From Cyclobacteriaceae bacterium (GTDB taxonomy: Bacteria; Bacteroidota; Bacteroidia; Cytophagales; Cyclobacteriaceae), in contig JAPZUF010000002.1 in NCBI GenBank assembly GCA_027533395.1, positions 186,001-250,000 on the forward strand: a DNA stretch of 64,000 bases, given 5' to 3'. This document shows positions 9,182-17,275 of the stretch, piece by piece. The first letter of the stretch is position 1; each line of letters starts with the position of its first letter. The position numbers and the translations under genes were made by a program. The notes beneath the pieces were generated by a model. That model was not told the origin of the DNA. It saw only the letters and a list, made by a program, of their open reading frames with translations, and did not search any database.

Positions 9182-10087
9182 ATGGGAAGTTTACAAAGAT
9201 TACAAGAGTTAAAAGCTCTTAGAAATAAACGCATTGAATGGGCACGCGCCATAAAAGATGTTGTGTTTATTGTTTTCGGTGTTCTTTCAGCGGGTTTAGG
9301 ATTAAAAGGTTTTTTATTGCCCAATAATTTTTTAGATGGTGGTGTAGTTGGTATTTCCCTTTTGATAGAAGTTTTATCTGGCATCAATCTTTCCCTTTTA
9401 ATTTTTTTGATCAACATACCATTTATTATTATTGCCTACACACAAGTTTCGCGCAACTTTGCCTTTAAAACATTAGTTGCCATAGCTTTATTAGCTGTTT
9501 GTGTGGAGTTAATTAATTATCCTGTTGTTACAGATGATAAATTATTGATTGCATTTTTTGGTGGTTTCTTTTTGGGCTTAGGTATTGGTTTGTCTATTCG
9601 CGGAGGAAGTGTAATAGATGGCACTGAAGTGTTGGCTATTTATTCGAGTAAGAAAACTGCTATTACGGTTGGCGATTTTATTTTAATTCTTAATATAATC
9701 ATCTTTTCTGTTGCTGCTTATCTCATCAATATAGAAACAGCTCTTTATGCTATTCTTACTTATTTGGTAGCATCTAAAACAGTTGATTTCGTTGTACACG
9801 GTATTGAAGAATACACAGGTGTGATGATTGTTTCTGCAAAGAGTGCTGAAATCAAAAATGCCATTATTGAAAAAATGGGACGAGGCGTAACCATCTTAAA
9901 GGGAGAAAGCGGGTATGGCAAACAAGGGCATAAGAAAGAAACAGATGTAATTTACTCGGTGATAACTCGCTTAGAATTACAAAAACTAAAAACGGAAATT
10001 GCTAAAATTGATGATGAAGCTTTTGTCGTGGAAAGCAGCGTTACAGATATTAAAGGAGGGATGATAAAAAAACGGCCACTTCATTAG
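9182..10087 (+). CDS. YitT family membrane protein (DUF161 + DUF2179)
   Basis: 301 residues. Residues about 18-200 contain five or six hydrophobic helices with the typical GFLLPNNFLDGGVVGISLL near the start and GGSVIDGTEVLAIY in the middle. The C-terminal 80 residues form the soluble DUF2179 domain (TGVMIVSAKSAEIKNAI, GRGVTILKGESGYG, VESSVTDIKGG). That order is diagnostic of the YitT family, whose transported substrate is not known. It lies 36 bases after the MreB-like gene and may be co-transcribed with it. Its last codons overlap a terminator that works for the small gene on the opposite strand. Confidence 0.9.
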   Translation: MGSLQRLQELKALRNKRIEWARAIKDVVFIVFGVLSAGLGLKGFLLPNNFLDGGVVGISLLIEVLSGINLSLLIFLINIPFIIIAYTQVSRNFAFKTLVAIALLAVCVELINYPVVTDDKLLIAFFGGFFLGLGIGLSIRGGSVIDGTEVLAIYSSKKTAITVGDFILILNIIIFSVAAYLINIETALYAILTYLVASKTVDFVVHGIEEYTGVMIVSAKSAEIKNAIIEKMGRGVTILKGESGYGKQGHKKETDVIYSVITRLELQKLKTEIAKIDDEAFVVESSVTDIKGGMIKKRPLH

Positions 10088-10098
10088 CAATGAGTGGC
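10066..10098 (-). terminator. Minus-strand terminator of the 42-residue gene
   Basis: On the minus strand GCCACTCATT pairs with AATGAAGTGGC (one bulge, 3-base loop), then CG and seven T. It lies 27 bases past the stop of the small gene at 10126-10254 and runs into the last codons of the YitT gene. Confidence 0.75.
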
Positions 10099-10125
10099 AC
10101 GGGAATGATGTAAAAAGAATTCGTA

Positions 10126-10254
10126 TTAGTCTTTCTTAGCTTGTTTCTTTGTTTTTTGGAAGTCGACATAACCAACGGCAGTTGCAAATCCGATTAAAAC
10201 AGCTACGATTGCTATAAAAATGCTAACTCCATCACCTGTGTATTGCTGAAACAT
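10126..10254 (-). CDS. 42-residue single-pass membrane protein
   Basis: ATG at 10254 to TAA at 10126 on the minus strand. The product starts MFQQYTGDGVSIFIAIVAVL, goes on IGFATAVGYVDFQ and ends in a basic tail KTKKQAKKD: one helix of about 20 residues with a short extracytoplasmic N-terminus and a positive cytosolic end. AGGA lies a few bases upstream of the ATG. A clean terminator follows, which supports a real transcript. I do not recognise a family. The gene stands alone between the YitT and pepE genes, both on the other strand. Confidence 0.7.
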   Translation of the reverse strand: MFQQYTGDGVSIFIAIVAVLIGFATAVGYVDFQKTKKQAKKD

Positions 10255-10384
10255 AATCCTATTTTTTATAAGTCAAAGGTAAAGCATTCAGTTGAAATTC
10301 AATCAGCCCTGAGATTAAATTTTTGTGTACAAATAGGTTTGAAAAGCCCATTTTGGCATTTTTGGAAGGTTAAAATCATATTTT

Positions 10385-11092
10385 ATGCAATTACTACTGC
10401 TCAGTAATTCAACTATGCCGAGAACACCCTACTTCAGCTGGTCAAAACCATATGTAAAGCAATTTTTGGAAACCAAAGCAGTTAAATCCGTTGTGTTTAT
10501 TCCTTTTGCTGCCGTTACTTTTAGTATGGATGAATACGCCAAAATTACGCAAGATGCTTTTGCTTCAATTGGTTTTAATTTACAATCTATTCATTCCACT
10601 AAACAATCTGAAGAATTGATCAAACAAGCTGAATGCATTGTTATTGGTGGTGGAAATACTTTTGCTTTGCTGCATCGCTTACATGAATCAGGCTTAATGA
10701 CGCTTATTCAAGAAAAGGTAGCTCAGCAAACACCTTACATCGGTTGGAGTGCCGGTGCTAATCTTGCTTGTCCAACCATCAGAACAACCAACGATATGCC
10801 TATTGTGCAGCCACCATCTTTTCAGGCATTAAATTTTATTCCTTTTCAAATCAATCCACATTACCACGAGTTAAGTTTACCCGGACAAGGCGGAGAAACA
10901 CGAATAGAAAGATTGAATGAGTTTATCACTTTCAATCCACAAGTTGCTGTATTGGGTTTGCCCGAAGGCATGTTGTTGGAAAGAGAAACTAATAAACTTC
11001 TATTAAAAGGAAAGGGTGAGGCTAAATGGTTTCGACATGGCCAGTCAACTCAATCTTTAATGGAAGGAGATGTAAGTTTTTTACTTCAGTAA
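10385..11092 (+). CDS. pepE: Dipeptidase E (aspartyl dipeptidase, peptidase S51)
   Basis: 235 residues, the size of Salmonella/E. coli PepE. Peptidase E cleaves dipeptides with N-terminal aspartate in the cytosol. The nucleophile elbow is GWSAGANLACPTIRTTNDMP with the serine at about residue 122, preceded by the VIGGGNTFALLHRL loop; the histidine is in INPHYHEL. N-terminal MQLLLLSNSTMP and the phrase PYFSW match the family. No signal peptide. A possible -7 box CATTTTTG at 10357-10364 precedes the start. Stand-alone gene, convergent with htpG. Confidence 0.9.
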   Translation: MQLLLLSNSTMPRTPYFSWSKPYVKQFLETKAVKSVVFIPFAAVTFSMDEYAKITQDAFASIGFNLQSIHSTKQSEELIKQAECIVIGGGNTFALLHRLHESGLMTLIQEKVAQQTPYIGWSAGANLACPTIRTTNDMPIVQPPSFQALNFIPFQINPHYHELSLPGQGGETRIERLNEFITFNPQVAVLGLPEGMLLERETNKLLLKGKGEAKWFRHGQSTQSLMEGDVSFLLQ

Positions 11093-11125
11093 CTTTTATC
11101 TGATTTTTAAATTTCGATATCGTGT

Positions 11126-11157
11126 AAAAAAACAGTCTGCAAAAAAGCAGACTGTTT
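11126..11157 (-). terminator. Terminator downstream of htpG
   Basis: Perfect 11-bp stem AAACAGTCTGC / GCAGACTGTTT with an A6 loop. Read on the minus strand it is followed by a run of T (seven A at 11126-11132 on the plus strand), so it works best for htpG, about 80 bases after its stop; it may also slow transcription from pepE. Confidence 0.85.
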
Positions 11158-11236
11158 GAAGTTTTAACTCTAATTAATTTACTCATAAATTCTTTTGCAC
11201 CTTAATATAGCTTTACAAAGAATTTTGATTGGATGT

Positions 11237-13132
11237 TTATTGAACCAAGTTTACACTTCGTTTTAAAAACTGTGTTAGACTCGGACCTGTTAATAAATTT
11301 TGTGATAACAAAGCTAGATCATACACTTGCTTGGCTAGCTCAAGTTGTTTTTCTTCTTTTTCCTCTTTTAATATTTTAGAAATAAGATTATGATTACCAT
11401 TAATCGCTACCTGGTAAGTATCGGGCATATTTCCCATAAAGCCATAGCCACCACCCATTTTGGCCATGTCTCTCATCCTTCGCATGAACTCACTTAATGT
11501 TATAACTATTGGTATTTCGTCTGTAGCTAATGATTCAACCGTTAATTGCATGTTAGAGTTGTTGATGGCTTTTTCGAAAATGCTTTTTATTTTTTCTTGT
11601 TCGTCATTAGAAAGCAAGTGTTCGAGTTTTGTGTCTTTATCAATTAACTTTTCTACTATATCACTATCAACTCGTTTTACTTGTGTTTTCTCTAATTTCT
11701 GTTCTAAGGTGTTGATGAAGTGATTATCGAGTACTCCATCGAACAATAATATATCGTAGCTTTTATTTTTTGCAGATTGAATAAAGCTATCTTGTTTGCC
11801 TGCATCGGTTGTATAGAGATAAACTGTGTTTCCGTCTTTATCAGTTTGTAAATCTTTTACTTTCTCCTTGTATTCATTAAAAGTAAAATACTTAAGTTCT
11901 GTATTCTTAAGTAGGGTAAAGTCTTTAGCACGGTCATAAAATTTTTCGTCAGAGATGATGCCATACTTTACAAAGATGTTGATGTCGTCCCATTTCTTTT
12001 CGAAATCGCTTCTGTCTTTTTTATATAATTCTTGTAGTTTATCTGCAACTTTTTTAGTGATGTGCTGGCTTATCTTTTTCACATTGCTATCGCTTTGTAA
12101 ATAACTGCGCGATACATTGAGTGGAATGTCAGGTGAATCGATAACACCATGTAACAACATCAGAAAATCCGGCACAACATCTTTTACTTCGTCTGTAATA
12201 AAAACTTGACGTGAATAAAGTTGAATTTTATTTTTCTGTAACTCAAAATCGTTTTTCACTTTAGGGAAATACAAAATCCCGGTCAGGTTAAAAGGATAAT
12301 CTACATTGAGGTGAATCCAGAATAAAGGATCTTCGCTAAAAGGATATAACTCTTTATAGAATTTTAAATAATCTTCATCTTTTAAATCTGCAGGTGACTT
12401 AGCCCACAAAGGATTTGGATTGTTAATGATGCGATCGACTGTAATGGTTTTATATTGTGCTTTTCCATCTTTATCTACACCATCTTCAACGCTTTCTTGC
12501 TTGGTGCCGAATTTTATTTCTACTGGTAAAAATTTGCAATACTTTTCAAGAATTCCTTTCAGCCTGAATTCATCTAAAAATTCTGAAGAATCATCATTAA
12601 CATATAAAATAACATCAGTGCCTCGTTCTGTTTTATCTGCACTTGTTAATTCAAACTCGGTGGAGCCATCGCAAATCCAACGAGCTGCTTGTGTATTGGC
12701 TTGATAGGATTTGGAAACAACCTCAACTTTATCAGCCACCATAAAGGCAGAATAAAAACCTAATCCGAATTTACCTATGATATCTTTGGCATCAGTTTTA
12801 TCTTTAAATTTTTCAACAAATTCTGCAGCGCCTGAGAAAGCAATTTGATTAATGTATTTTTTTATTTCTTCTGCAGTCATGCCTAAACCGCGGTCGCTCA
12901 CCGTAATGGTTTTTTTATCTTTATCGAACTTCACTTCGATTGTAACGTTGCCGAGCTCACCATTGAAGTCGCCAAGTGACGCTAATTTTTTTAATTTTTG
13001 GGTTGCATCTACTGCGTTAGAAACAAGTTCACGTAAAAAGATTTCGTGGTCGCTGTATAAGAACTTTTTAATAATCGGAAAAATGTTCTCAGTGTGGATG
13101 GAAATACTTCCTTTTTCTGCTACTTCTGCCAT
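11237..13132 (-). CDS. htpG: Molecular chaperone HtpG (Hsp90)
   Basis: 631 residues, full bacterial Hsp90 length. The GHKL ATPase site is complete: HEIFLRELVSNAVDA, VSDRGLGMT, and GKFGLGFYSAFMVADK. The middle domain is recognised by DFLMLLHGVIDSPDIPLNVSRSYLQSD with its catalytic arginine, and the C-terminal dimerisation region is present. ATP-dependent cytosolic chaperone of late folding and stress protection. Single gene, with its own terminator, and separated from the upstream unit by another terminator (13151-13175). A direct repeat TGTCA-ACC-TGTCA (minus strand, 13201-13213) lies upstream. Confidence 0.97.
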   Translation of the reverse strand: MAEVAEKGSISIHTENIFPIIKKFLYSDHEIFLRELVSNAVDATQKLKKLASLGDFNGELGNVTIEVKFDKDKKTITVSDRGLGMTAEEIKKYINQIAFSGAAEFVEKFKDKTDAKDIIGKFGLGFYSAFMVADKVEVVSKSYQANTQAARWICDGSTEFELTSADKTERGTDVILYVNDDSSEFLDEFRLKGILEKYCKFLPVEIKFGTKQESVEDGVDKDGKAQYKTITVDRIINNPNPLWAKSPADLKDEDYLKFYKELYPFSEDPLFWIHLNVDYPFNLTGILYFPKVKNDFELQKNKIQLYSRQVFITDEVKDVVPDFLMLLHGVIDSPDIPLNVSRSYLQSDSNVKKISQHITKKVADKLQELYKKDRSDFEKKWDDINIFVKYGIISDEKFYDRAKDFTLLKNTELKYFTFNEYKEKVKDLQTDKDGNTVYLYTTDAGKQDSFIQSAKNKSYDILLFDGVLDNHFINTLEQKLEKTQVKRVDSDIVEKLIDKDTKLEHLLSNDEQEKIKSIFEKAINNSNMQLTVESLATDEIPIVITLSEFMRRMRDMAKMGGGYGFMGNMPDTYQVAINGNHNLISKILKEEKEEKQLELAKQVYDLALLSQNLLTGPSLTQFLKRSVNLVQ

Positions 13133-13150
13133 AGTGCTATATTTTTTAAA

Positions 13151-13175
13151 TAAAAAATCCTGCCGAAACAGGATT
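13151..13175 (-). terminator. Terminator of the DUF4293-prc unit
   Basis: On the minus strand AATCCTG pairs with CAGGATT around a 6-base loop and is followed by TTTTTT. It closes the minus-strand run of four genes that ends at 13219 and stands just before the htpG start, which therefore needs its own promoter. Confidence 0.8.
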
Positions 13176-13218
13176 CAATTATTATTCCAATGATTAAAAA
13201 TGACAGGTTGACAGTTAT

Positions 13219-14244
13219 CTAATACCTGGGCACATGTTTATTTAGAAAAGCAGACGACATTTTTTCCCAATTATTAAAAGTGTCGTTTCTTTTTTTATTC
13301 AAAACTTGTAGTTGCTTGTTGTATTCTCCTAAGGCTTTGTTATAGTTTGCTACTGCTGAATTGTATTCGTCAAAATCTTTTTTTGTTCGATTGGCCTCAC
13401 TTTTCTTTTCAAAAGTCTGTTTTATTTTTTCAAATTTTTCTTTCTCAATTGTGAAATCAGTAAATATTTTAACATTGTTCCCTTCAAATGTAAAAAATTC
13501 AAGTGCATTGCGACAAGCTGTTTTTAAGGTTTCATCTCCTGCAAAAGGTTGGGTCAACTTTAATTTTTCTAAGTTTTCTTTTGCATTTAACTTCATTTGC
13601 TCGCTGAATTGCAATTGTTCTATGGTGCTACCTTTTTCGATAGCATTAAAAAGATAAGCATCATCCTTATAACATTTAAAATACAACAAGTAAATTTTGT
13701 TGTAGTACTCATTTACCTTGGATGCTTTCGCTAATTTCTTAGATAGATTAGAACTACCTTCAACAAGTTTGATATTATTTTCTTTAGCAAAAATGCTTAC
13801 AATGGAATCTATTCTATCTCCTGCATTTTCCATTATCACTTCTGCCTTTTCTTTGGCTGCGAGATACAATTCCATATTATCATAAGAATCTTCGGCCATT
13901 GCTTCTAAATCCATGATTTGACTATATCTTTTGTTCAACACTTTCTCACTTAAATCAAAATATGCAACAACTGAATCTCTTAAAACTGTTTTGCCATTAA
14001 ATCCTTTCATTTTCCTAATGTTGCTTTCCGCTAAAATGATTTGCTTGACTAATTCTGTTCTTCGTTTATCAATTTTTCTTGCACTTTTCCCGTGTGAAAC
14101 TGCGCTAATGTAACTCATCATTTCATGATTCACTTTTGTATATTCCGATGAAATTTGTTGTAGGTATTCACCTGGGTTTTGGCCTATTGCTTGAAAACTT
14201 GCAAGCCAGAAAAGAAATAAGAGGTATTTTAGTTTTGCTTCCAT
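13219..14244 (-). CDS. Secreted helical protein, unknown function
   Basis: 341 residues; a signal peptide of about 21 residues ends AIGQ. The mature protein is almost entirely charged helix: SAVSHGKSARKIDKRRTELV near residue 50, a run of heptad-like stretches, and a C-terminal coiled coil rich in Lys/Asn (NYNKALGEYNKQLQVLNKKR). I recognise no catalytic motif. It resembles a surface or periplasmic helical-bundle protein; I cannot name the family with confidence. It overlaps the end of the prc gene by 16 bases, so translation is coupled, which hints that it might be a cofactor or substrate of that protease. Confidence 0.8.
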   Translation of the reverse strand: MEAKLKYLLFLFWLASFQAIGQNPGEYLQQISSEYTKVNHEMMSYISAVSHGKSARKIDKRRTELVKQIILAESNIRKMKGFNGKTVLRDSVVAYFDLSEKVLNKRYSQIMDLEAMAEDSYDNMELYLAAKEKAEVIMENAGDRIDSIVSIFAKENNIKLVEGSSNLSKKLAKASKVNEYYNKIYLLYFKCYKDDAYLFNAIEKGSTIEQLQFSEQMKLNAKENLEKLKLTQPFAGDETLKTACRNALEFFTFEGNNVKIFTDFTIEKEKFEKIKQTFEKKSEANRTKKDFDEYNSAVANYNKALGEYNKQLQVLNKKRNDTFNNWEKMSSAFLNKHVPRY

Positions 14245-16232
14245 ACTTTTATTAGCTGGTTGATGATACTGTAAGTTTGTTGTAAGTAAGGATCTTTGGC
14301 AAGATTAATTGTTTGGTCCGAAATTAAAGCATGTAAATCGCTATCCGATTGCATAATTTCTAAATCTGATTGATTGGGTAATACTTTTAATGGAAAAATA
14401 CTATTCTCAACTAATAGTTTATCAATCTCTTTCTCTATTGAGTTAAGCCAATTGATGTTATCATCGGTTTCTAACAAAACTTTTTTTATCAATTCGTTTA
14501 TAGTGTCAACTCTTTGAGTGATGCCTTTTGTGTTTATGGAATTTATAAAGTTAGCATCGAAGTGTGGTTGTTTTTGTGCTATTGGTTTAAGCAAGTTGGG
14601 TTGGATGAATTCCTTATAATCAGATTCTTTTTTTGCAACATTTATTCTGATCTCTGGCAAAATAATATCAGGAATTACTCCTTTACCTTGATAAGTTTTT
14701 CCATCTATTGTATAGATGATACCATTGGTAATGGTTAAATAATCATGATTTTGCGGTGTGTCATATAAAGGAATGACATTTTGAAATGTTCCTTTCCCGA
14801 ATGAATAACTTCCTACTACTAATGCATTACCAAGGGATTGCAGAGCAGCAGCAAATAACTCTGATGCTGAGGCTGATTTACTATTAATCATCACAATGAT
14901 TGGGAAATCTACCAGTTTGCCACGCACAAAATCTTTTGCCGTTTTAACAGCAATCATTCCTTCTTTATTCTTAAACTGATATTGAAACATTGGGCCGATA
15001 TCTATGAATAAACTGATCAACTCCATAGCTTCTTTGAGAGATCCACCACCATTGTTGCGAAAATCTAAAATCAGTCCTTTAATTCCCCCTTGTTTAAGTT
15101 TGACCACTTCTTTAGCTAGAGCATTGCTCATAGTTTTGTTATGAGCATCACTCTCCCACTCTGTAAAAAAAGAAGGTATTGAAATATAACCAACTGATTC
15201 ATGGCCCTGTAGAAAAAATCCTCTTACAATGTTATCTTCGTTTTCAATACTTTCACGTTGAAGAGAAAAAGATGTTGTTGTACCCTTAAGGTTAGAAATA
15301 GTAAGTTGAATAGATGTTATTTCTTCATTTAAGTTCACATTATACCAATCTAATAAACTGGGTGCATGAATTTTGCTTTTGTTGGCTTGTAACAAAACGA
15401 TCTCATCACCTTCCTTACATAATTTTTCGATTGCGACCTTACTTGCAGGGTTAATATAATCGATGACAAGTTTTCCAACGTTATTTTCTTTACAGGTAAT
15501 ACCAAAGGTTTTTTCTTCAAGAGACAAAGCATTTTTTAGTTGTTTAAACTCATTAAAGTCTAACCAAGATGAATGAGGATCTTGAAAAGATATAAATGCC
15601 TTCTTAATGGCTTGTTGGATTAAATTAGCTTGATGTTGAGTCAGAAATTGTTGTTCGTCTAGAATAATTTTTTTCAGTTTAGTCAAATAACTAGTAATAA
15701 AAGGGATGTAATCTGATGTCTCTTTCGTCTCATTTGTATAATTCAATTGATTAAATTCTTCTAACAATAAAAAAGAATGAAAGTGACGCAACCTTTCCAA
15801 ATGTTCAAATTCATTTTTAGAAAAGATGGTATCGTTAAAAGCGTCATAAGCTTCTAAGTCTTGCAGTTTTTTTATGGAATTTAACCAAGGATAGATTTGC
15901 TCCATTTGTTTATTGTATACGATCAGGTTTTTATCCAGAATCGTTGCAATATCTTTTTGTAAATCGTTGGCTTTAGTGGTTATTGTGAGATGGATATCAG
16001 AATAGTTATTCAAAAGATAATCAACATCATTTTTTTTAAACAACAGGTGGTCTGGATCTAGGTTGTTGATTACCCTTAAAAAGAAAGCATTTGAATTTTT
16101 GATGGGCTGATAACCGTTAATATGATGCTTTTCTAATAGTTTGATAGACTCAACTAAATCACGCTGTAACGAACTTTGCGCAGAAACTGAAAAAGAAAGA
16201 ATGAGTAAGAATATTAGACTTAATGTATGCAT
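14229..16232 (-). CDS. prc: Carboxy-terminal processing protease, Prc/Tsp type (S41)
   Basis: 667 residues from the ATG at 16232, which begins the signal peptide MHTLSLIFLLILSFSVSAQ; an in-frame start 48 bases upstream would spoil it. Residues 30-200 match the tail-specific protease N-terminal domain (NNLDPDHLLFKKNDVDYL). A PDZ domain follows (about 235-320), then the S41 core: GGIKGLILDFRNNGGG, the nucleophile in SASAS (Ser455) and the general-base lysine in YSFGKGTFQ (Lys480). The 25-residue spacing equals that of E. coli Prc (Ser452/Lys477). It degrades or trims periplasmic proteins with non-polar C-termini. Part of a four-gene minus-strand run. Confidence 0.93.
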   Translation of the reverse strand: MHTLSLIFLLILSFSVSAQSSLQRDLVESIKLLEKHHINGYQPIKNSNAFFLRVINNLDPDHLLFKKNDVDYLLNNYSDIHLTITTKANDLQKDIATILDKNLIVYNKQMEQIYPWLNSIKKLQDLEAYDAFNDTIFSKNEFEHLERLRHFHSFLLLEEFNQLNYTNETKETSDYIPFITSYLTKLKKIILDEQQFLTQHQANLIQQAIKKAFISFQDPHSSWLDFNEFKQLKNALSLEEKTFGITCKENNVGKLVIDYINPASKVAIEKLCKEGDEIVLLQANKSKIHAPSLLDWYNVNLNEEITSIQLTISNLKGTTTSFSLQRESIENEDNIVRGFFLQGHESVGYISIPSFFTEWESDAHNKTMSNALAKEVVKLKQGGIKGLILDFRNNGGGSLKEAMELISLFIDIGPMFQYQFKNKEGMIAVKTAKDFVRGKLVDFPIIVMINSKSASASELFAAALQSLGNALVVGSYSFGKGTFQNVIPLYDTPQNHDYLTITNGIIYTIDGKTYQGKGVIPDIILPEIRINVAKKESDYKEFIQPNLLKPIAQKQPHFDANFINSINTKGITQRVDTINELIKKVLLETDDNINWLNSIEKEIDKLLVENSIFPLKVLPNQSDLEIMQSDSDLHALISDQTINLAKDPYLQQTYSIINQLIKVWKQN

Positions 16233-16283
16233 GCACTTCGAGAAATTTTGGATGGGTAAAGATACCCACCCAAAATACAAAAT

Positions 16284-16724
16284 CTATTTTCTTTTAAAAA
16301 CGTAACGCGTAATAAAAATACCTTCGCCATCTTGTTTACCTGCATCACTTTCTACACCACTGGTAACAAATACAAGTTCCCAGCCTTCTTTTGCCATTTC
16401 AGTTAATTTGCTGGATACCACAGCATCGTTAGAGGCAATATTTTGAAAATTGATACCAACTGCGCTGTAGAAGTTCAGCAATTTTGTTTCTTCAAAGTTT
16501 TCGATTTTAACATCATCTCTCTTCACATCGCCTTGGTCACTTTTTTTACCATCCACCCTGGAAGTTGTCAATGCTTTGTAGTTGGATTTTTCTGTAGCAT
16601 CAAGCATTCGCGAACGGCCAATGCCAAGAGGAACGATTGATTCAACAGTTGTAATTACTTTGTATTCTTGTGCAATTGCAGCACCAGAAATCAATAAAAC
16701 TAGTAGTGTTAGAAGCTTTCTCAT
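16284..16724 (-). CDS. Small secreted protein, unknown function
   Basis: 146 residues with a signal peptide of 18 residues ending AIAQ. The mature part has ESIVPLGIGRSRML early and, toward the end, LTEMAKEGWELVFVTSGVE followed by GIFITRYVFKRK. The latter pattern (a helix, EGWELV, a strand, then a final strand with RYVFKR) is like the small DUF4177-type fold, seen here in exported form. No catalytic motif. Sits between a DUF4293 gene and prc on the same strand with short gaps (about 30 and 51 bases). Confidence 0.8.
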   Translation of the reverse strand: MRKLLTLLVLLISGAAIAQEYKVITTVESIVPLGIGRSRMLDATEKSNYKALTTSRVDGKKSDQGDVKRDDVKIENFEETKLLNFYSAVGINFQNIASNDAVVSSKLTEMAKEGWELVFVTSGVESDAGKQDGEGIFITRYVFKRK

Positions 16725-16754
16725 GTTAGTTTGTTTTTAGTGAAGTTTAATTAA

Positions 16755-17219
16755 TTATCGTATACGGTCTGCGTCTTTTACAAGTTGCTCATCTCGTCTT
16801 ATAAATCGGTTGGCTAGAAAATTACAAGCCACTCCAATGGCCACTAACCAAAAACCAAAACCATATTGTGCATCAGGATGTGTTTCCGTTAGATCAGTTA
16901 CAAAAAATACGATGCAGATCATTACACCCAGCATAAGTAATGAATTAAGCAAACCTAATCGCATTTGTTTTTGTCGATCATGATAACTTCGAATGCTAAT
17001 GAATGATACGGTTGCTGCGGCAACTGCTAAAATAGCTGTTAAACAGTAAGGCAAATAGTAAGACTTATTTCCTTCTGGTGATTTTTCAGTGTAGTGTAAA
17101 GCGTAGAGTTGGTGTTCATTAGGGGTATCAGGTGCGTTTACCCAAATGGGTAAAATTAACAAGCCTAACATAGAAGCAATAATCATTACAAGGAATAAAG
17201 TTTGAATTCTTTGCCACAT
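16755..17219 (-). CDS. DUF4293 family membrane protein
   Basis: 154 residues from the ATG at 17219; the frame extends 14 codons upstream but DUF4293 proteins begin with M(W/I)QRIQT, as here. Four hydrophobic segments are visible at about 5-25, 50-70, 80-100 and 115-135, separated by short charged loops (RSYHDRQKQMRLG). The family is Bacteroidota-specific with no known function. First gene of the minus-strand unit, 57 bases from the divergent DUF3857 gene, so both promoters must overlap in that gap. Confidence 0.85.
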   Translation of the reverse strand: MWQRIQTLFLVMIIASMLGLLILPIWVNAPDTPNEHQLYALHYTEKSPEGNKSYYLPYCLTAILAVAAATVSFISIRSYHDRQKQMRLGLLNSLLMLGVMICIVFFVTDLTETHPDAQYGFGFWLVAIGVACNFLANRFIRRDEQLVKDADRIR

Positions 17220-17275
17220 AGTTTTTGTTGTAAATCTAATTGAAAGTTTAATAACTTGCATCGCATAATCATTCT

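Noticed and set aside
13361-13657. Open frame on the plus strand opposite the helical secreted protein
   Set aside because: It is the antisense of a gene with signal peptide, overlap coupling and terminator; its translation is rich in Ser/Phe/Asn as expected from a complementary strand of a lysine/glutamate-rich gene.
16233-16280. Longer N-terminus for the Prc-type protease
   Set aside because: Sixteen extra residues would precede a normal signal peptide that starts with the ATG at 16232.
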